From contig CAXNAA020000471.1 of NCBI GenBank assembly GCA_964200075.2, positions 1 to 21,036 on the forward strand: a stretch of DNA of 21,036 bases. Reading direction: 5' to 3'. The DNA is from Sphacelaria rigidula. Taxonomy: Eukaryota > Phaeophyceae > Sphacelariales. The translations under genes were made by a program, and so were the position numbers. The notes under the pieces are model-generated. The model did not search any database and was not told the DNA's origin. It saw nothing but the letters and a program-made list of their open reading frames with translations. Position 1 is the stretch's first letter, and each line of letters starts with the position of its first letter. Positions 17,426 through 21,036 of this stretch are shown one piece after another.

Positions 17426-17575
17426 CAGCACATCCACCCGCCGCAACCGTTTGCCGTCGTGCGTCAACAAGACCTCTACGATGTACCCGCTCGGCGGCAG
17501 GAGCACCAGCAGCAGCACAACCACCAGCAACAACAACGACAGCACTTGCAGCATGGTCCTCGAATCAGCTACAGG
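17426..17575 (+). CDS. Possible Gln/His-rich exon
   Basis: After ATGTACAG the plus strand reads QHIHPPQPFAVVRQQDLYDV, then a run rich in Gln and His (HQQQHNHQQQQRQHLQHG). This resembles the Gln-rich exons of the minus-strand gene, and the strand agrees with the downstream PH-like exon. However, CAG/CAA/CAC repeats keep other frames open too, including a Ser/Thr/Asn-rich one and a hydrophobic minus-strand one (MLQVLSLLLLVVVLLLVLLP). No donor is clear, so the frame and even the strand are uncertain. Confidence 0.25.
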
Positions 17576-18203
17576 ATGGCGCGAAAGAGGAGTCTGCCCG
17601 GCAACTGCAATTCTAACTACCACATCGGTCTACGCCACCGTACGGTGCCCGTCTGCAGACAGCAGTCGCGCAAATTTTCCTCGCGTAAAAAGACACTGTC
17701 GCGATCTGTGTACCTGATCTCGAAGTAGATTTGGTAGGGGATCTCCCCTCGTCGCCTTGCAAAAACGGAGTCGGGCGAAAGCGGCCTTGCCCCCGGCCCA
17801 GCGGAGGCCCGTCGGCTCATGACTTTGATATTCCCTGTGTTTCGCGGTGTGCGCAAAAGATGTACACCCAGCCCCGCTTCGAGGCGCGATCGAAATAAAT
17901 AATGACACATGCTTTTTGTAATAGACACATGCCTCGCTCCTGACTGTAGAAAACCTGAAAACCTGCCTTTTGATCAAATTGCAAGCTTACTGTTTGTACT
18001 GTCGATTGTCTGTAAAGACAACCACCGTGTGTACTGCCTTTGGTCGATTCAACGGAACAACGCAGCATAGGCAACATTAAAACTGGAGAGGAAGAAACCA
18101 TCCTGGAGACAAAGCTCCCGCCAAGGCACCGCGAGAACCGCGAATAAAAGTAAAATTATCGGCACTCCCTCCGTAGGCGACCTAAAACTTGCCTCAATCG
18201 ATT

Positions 18204-18709
18204 ATGAGGAGGAGACCACACAGCGTCCAGGGAGCAACTCATCTAGCCTCGAGCAGCCCGCGGGCGAGTGGAATTTTCAGCAGCTCAGACGACCTACTCA
18301 TGGTAGCAGGACCAGTTCCAGGGGCAGGGGCAGAAGGTGCTGGAATAGGAGCAGCTTCTACAGGGGTCGGAACTGTAACTGGGGGCGAAGCCGCAGAGAT
18401 GGAGATATCAGCGCCCTTCCCATCATCATTCCAGCAGAGGACAGGCGGCATGGGCGGCAGTAACAATAGCGGTCATGGGGTTATGAGGGGGGGATCGAGC
18501 GGACCAGGCGGCATTGGCGGCTTTGCGGGCGCGTCTTCCGGGCAGGTGGTCGGTGGAAGCAGTGGTAATGTCGGTGGTGGCGGCGCTGGTGGTGGTGTTG
18601 GTGGTAGTGCGGGTGGTGTTGTGGTGTCGTCTGCTGGAGATTTGGACTCTGCGAGACCGAGGGAAGGAAGTAAGGCGAAGAAGGGGGGATTCAAAGACTG
18701 GAAGAGGAG
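18204..18709 (+). CDS. 5' exon of a probable PH-domain protein
   Basis: From ATG at 18204 the exon gives 168 codons plus two bases. It starts MRRRPHSVQGATHLASSSPR and FSSSDDLLMV, then Ala/Gly/Val-rich and Gly/Ser-rich sequence (residues about 40-150), and ends SARPREGSKAKKGGFKDWKR. The basic-Gly-Phe-x-x-Trp-Lys-Arg-Arg ending is the usual opening of a PH domain (K.G..F+.WKRR[YW]FVL). PH domains bind phosphoinositides or proteins at membranes. The donor is AG|GTACGT, or four bases later TAC|GTACTG. A run of AATAAAAGTAAAATT at 18143-18157 may be promoter sequence. Later strands of the domain must lie in following exons, not identified with confidence, so the PH call rests on about 15 residues. 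Confidence 0.5.
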
Positions 18710-18713
18710 GTAC

Positions 18714-20290
18714 GTACTGGTTTGGGTTGGGTTGGGTTGGGTTGCCTTTTTCGACGATATGTCCCATCATCTGCTCGCCTAGGTCTGAATACACCACTAC
18801 GCTGTGTGGGAAGCATGCGTTTGTCTCATCGAGCGTTTTCTGTTTTCGAATGCACTCTCTCCGGGAAGAAGTCGTCCAGTTGTCTGCTCTCTTCTATGTC
18901 GTGAGTAGAATACTGTTTTTGCCGTTCCTGTCTCTAGGGCAGGGTTCGAGTGTCGCGCTGTGCATGCCGGTGAGCACAGCTATAGTCAGCAGCTGTGTCG
19001 TTCAACAGCATTCAGTGCAGTACAGTATAGTCAGTTCAGACGACGTGAAAACCCACAACAGTATGATCAGTGCAGTCCACAGCAGCGGGGCGATTTGGGT
19101 CACTTCCGGTACCAGGTGTATATTCCAGCCAACAGAATGTCCGTTGTGTCTGTGCGTGATTTCTTTCACTCTCCGTGACACACTGCTCTGCCGCGAACTA
19201 TTCGAGTTGCGTATGGTGGTTTGATGCATAATAGTAGTCCCAATTCAACACACCACATTTCAAGGTACAAAACAACAGACAGGATCACGCAGTACGTGCG
19301 CTGCAGTTGTCCGTCTTGCAACCGCGCCTCCCCGACCCCGAATGTAGCCTGTGACTATTTACGTGACCGTTCACCCCCATCGAGCGAATGGTGTTGGATA
19401 TGAGGTCTGAGTTTCGTTTAGCTGGTGGCCAGTTCGTCGATAGAGATGGCTTTCCAACGTCCAACGGTGAAGACAACCTTTACCCTCTCACTTCGACCTG
19501 TACGCTACTCTGACTGCACTACACTTGCTGTTTCCTCTATTTCACACAGACAGCAGGGGTTTTTTACTGGTTCGTCACTGATCATAATTCGTCCAAAAAT
19601 CCAGTCGTTTTCTCAGAAACCAGTCCGTTTTCGTTTACTTTTGTTCAAGCGGTGGTTTAATCGCAATGTGGTGCACCACGGCAGCTACTGTTCTGGTCAC
19701 TGTCACTGTGCCGTGCTGTATTGACGGTAGGTCGACAACACGCATCACAAGAATGGATCTTGAGTGGAAACAATAATAATCATCCGCGTTGTGATGACGA
19801 ACAAGACATGGCTTCTCCCCAGTTCACTCGAGAGGGTTCCCGAATTTTTGTTCTGCCCTTGTGTCCGTCGCCACGGTACGTTACGATAGTTGTTGTCACG
19901 AACAGTGAGGTTTCCGCTGCACATTGCGGTTCCCTAGAGTGTGACTATACAGCCATCCCCCTCCGTATTGCGGTCACAATCGCTTTGTCATTGGCGTGGC
20001 ACGGCTCAAGTCCGCTATATTCCTTCATTTCACGTGACAGCACTTGACGGGTACACCAGCATTGTACAGGGCCCCTATATAGTGCGGTCATGGTCTGCTG
20101 GCAACTCACCGCACGATAGAGGGACTCCCACCACAGCTACGCTACTGTCTGTTCTACGAACTATAATATTATACTGATCGTCCTCAGCGTGCACTGTGGG
20201 CTTTTATCGACCTGAAGCTGGTTCTTGTTATCCGAAAGATTTTGTCTCGAAAACATGCCTCATGGAGGAATTCAGGGGCGATTTTTGCCC
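18714..20290. other. Mostly intron or intergenic, no confident exon
   Basis: The remaining exons of the PH-like gene should start here. One candidate, 19823-19875, lies between CTTCTCCCCAG and GTACGT and reads FTREGSRIFVLPLCPSP. Its phase fits only if the upstream donor is TAC|GTACTG, and it does not match the expected YFVL strand well. Otherwise only short frames are seen. Confidence 0.3.
18724..18741 (+). repeat. Telomere-like GGGTT tract, G-quadruplex motif at intron start
   Basis: Four GGG runs with TT loops (GGGTTGGGTTGGGTTGGG) begin 14 bases after the predicted donor of the PH-like exon, on the sense strand. This satisfies the standard G3 quadruplex pattern and could form in the pre-mRNA, where it might affect splicing. 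Confidence 0.7.
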
Positions 20291-20291
20291 G

Positions 20292-20385
20292 AGTAAGGGT
20301 CGTGACCCCTTGACCGGGAGGGTAGTTCACCTGCTGAGTCGGCATCAATTTCACTTCAAAAATGTACGTGGTCCATATGGATCGT
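20292..20385 (+). repeat. Dispersed repeat, copy 2
   Basis: CCTTGACCGGGAGGGTAGTT, CACCTGCTGAGTCGGCATCA and ATTTCAC repeat the order of copy 1 at 14841-14940, and a tail with GTCCATATGGATC recalls its GGATCCAGATGGAC. The plus frame open across it (20196-20459) is therefore repeat sequence and not a gene. Confidence 0.6.
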
Positions 20386-20574
20386 GCATACTTTTTGCAA
20401 TTGAAATAGATGCCGATCGAACATATGGTTTACCCTGGCTGTCTACGGGCCAAGGCTGATTGTGCCACACGTCGGAAATTATTCGCAGTGTACTTTCCCG
20501 ATGGAGAGGATTTTACTCCGACAATGCACGTTCTCGATGTTTCGTGCGTCCACGAACCTTTGAGGTTGTGTTCT

Positions 20575-20975
20575 GTAGGGTACGGGTATAATCTGTAGGG
20601 TATGGGATTCCTCACAGATTTTTCAGGAATAACGGGTACCGGTTTGAAAGTCAAGTACAGAAAATACGGAACTTGTCGGGTACGGTATGGGAGGCTTACA
20701 GACAACTGTACCGACAATCGGGTATCCCTTCAAGGGCATACCCGCGCTCCGGGTACGGGCATACGTGATATACAGAACTCACAGCACTGTCGGGTAAGGG
20801 TAGGAGAGGCGTAAAAAGCTTACAGAAACCGTCGTGTAGGGTATGGAGGCTGCATAGAGAACCGTACCCGCAACCGGGTGTCTTGTCAAGAGCATACCCG
20901 TGCCCCCGGCAACGGTACGGGAGGCCACAGAACTCCCACAACTATCGGGTAAGGGTATCAACCCTTTTTGGGACC
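20575..20975. repeat. Degenerate tandem repeat, period about 156 bp
   Basis: Two main units align. CGGGTATCCCTTCAAGGGCA (from 20719) matches CGGGTGTCTTGTCAAGAGCA (from 20875). CGGGTAAGGGTA at 20791 matches 20946. Shared sub-blocks are GGGTA(C/T)GG(TA)TGGGAGGC, CATACCCG and ACAGAACTC. Weaker GGGTACGGGTATAATCTGTAGGG-like sequence extends left to about 20575. Internal GGGTAC/GTACCC pairs allow folding. It is non-coding and could be satellite or the edge of a larger repeat. Confidence 0.62.
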
Positions 20976-21036
20976 GGACCCCCACTAACACCCTGTGTTA
21001 GTAGAATAATAAAAAATAAATCTTCGAGCGATCTAC

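Noticed and set aside
18514-19224. 236-codon plus-strand frame, the longest in the window, with a hydrophobic start
   Set aside because: It starts with TTG inside the Gly-rich exon. Its Val run comes from reading GGT repeats out of frame, and the rest crosses the predicted intron with no motif.
20196-20459. 87-codon plus-strand frame
   Set aside because: It overlaps a dispersed repeat shared with 14.8 kb and has no protein motif.
1-21036. Bacterial operon, phage, plasmid or CRISPR content
   Set aside because: No ribosome-binding-site-led gene runs, no regularly spaced identical repeats and no recognisable prokaryotic protein; spliced exons show the window is eukaryotic.

Overview
This is eukaryotic nuclear DNA. 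Coding sequence is broken into short GT-AG exons separated by introns of about 0.2 to 3 kb. There is no operon layout and no recognisable rRNA, tRNA, CRISPR or bacterial gene. The proteins carry Gln-, Gly- and Ser/Arg-rich low-complexity stretches. Small exons, long repeat-bearing introns and such proteins would suit a large-intron protist or alga, for example a brown-alga-type stramenopile. That placement is an impression of gene style only, because no species-diagnostic gene is visible.

The best-supported feature is a minus-strand gene, rebuilt here from nine exons between 10804 and 2367. The exons join in frame, with eight introns of which seven are phase 0 and one phase 2, to give 506 residues and a TAA stop. 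Its N-terminal part resembles the beta-sandwich domain of FAIM (Fas apoptotic inhibitory molecule). The rest looks disordered: an Arg/Ser-rich exon, an Ala/Gln-rich exon, Gly-rich exons and Gln-rich exons, ending in a more ordinary tail. FDPL, NPF and DPW tripeptide-type motifs sit in the disordered part and recall endocytic adaptors. The start codon and any exon above 10804 were not found.

The 3.06 kb intron at 4858-7921 holds a cluster of foldback elements, including a 476 bp near-symmetrical hairpin at 6488-6963. A second foldback follows at 6964-7191, and a truncated relative lies at 6096-6260. Another foldback (1171-1372) lies downstream of the gene.

From 10.8 to 17.4 kb no gene can be modelled with confidence. 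The stretch holds one 122-codon minus-strand reading frame (14098-14466), a perfect 24 bp palindrome at 14841, and a dispersed repeat that recurs near 20.3 kb.

On the plus strand a Gly/Ala/Ser-rich exon (18204-18709) ends in a sequence typical of the start of a PH domain. Its downstream exons were not identified with confidence. Its intron opens with a four-repeat GGGTT tract that fits a G-quadruplex. The right edge carries a degenerate tandem repeat with a period of about 156 bp.
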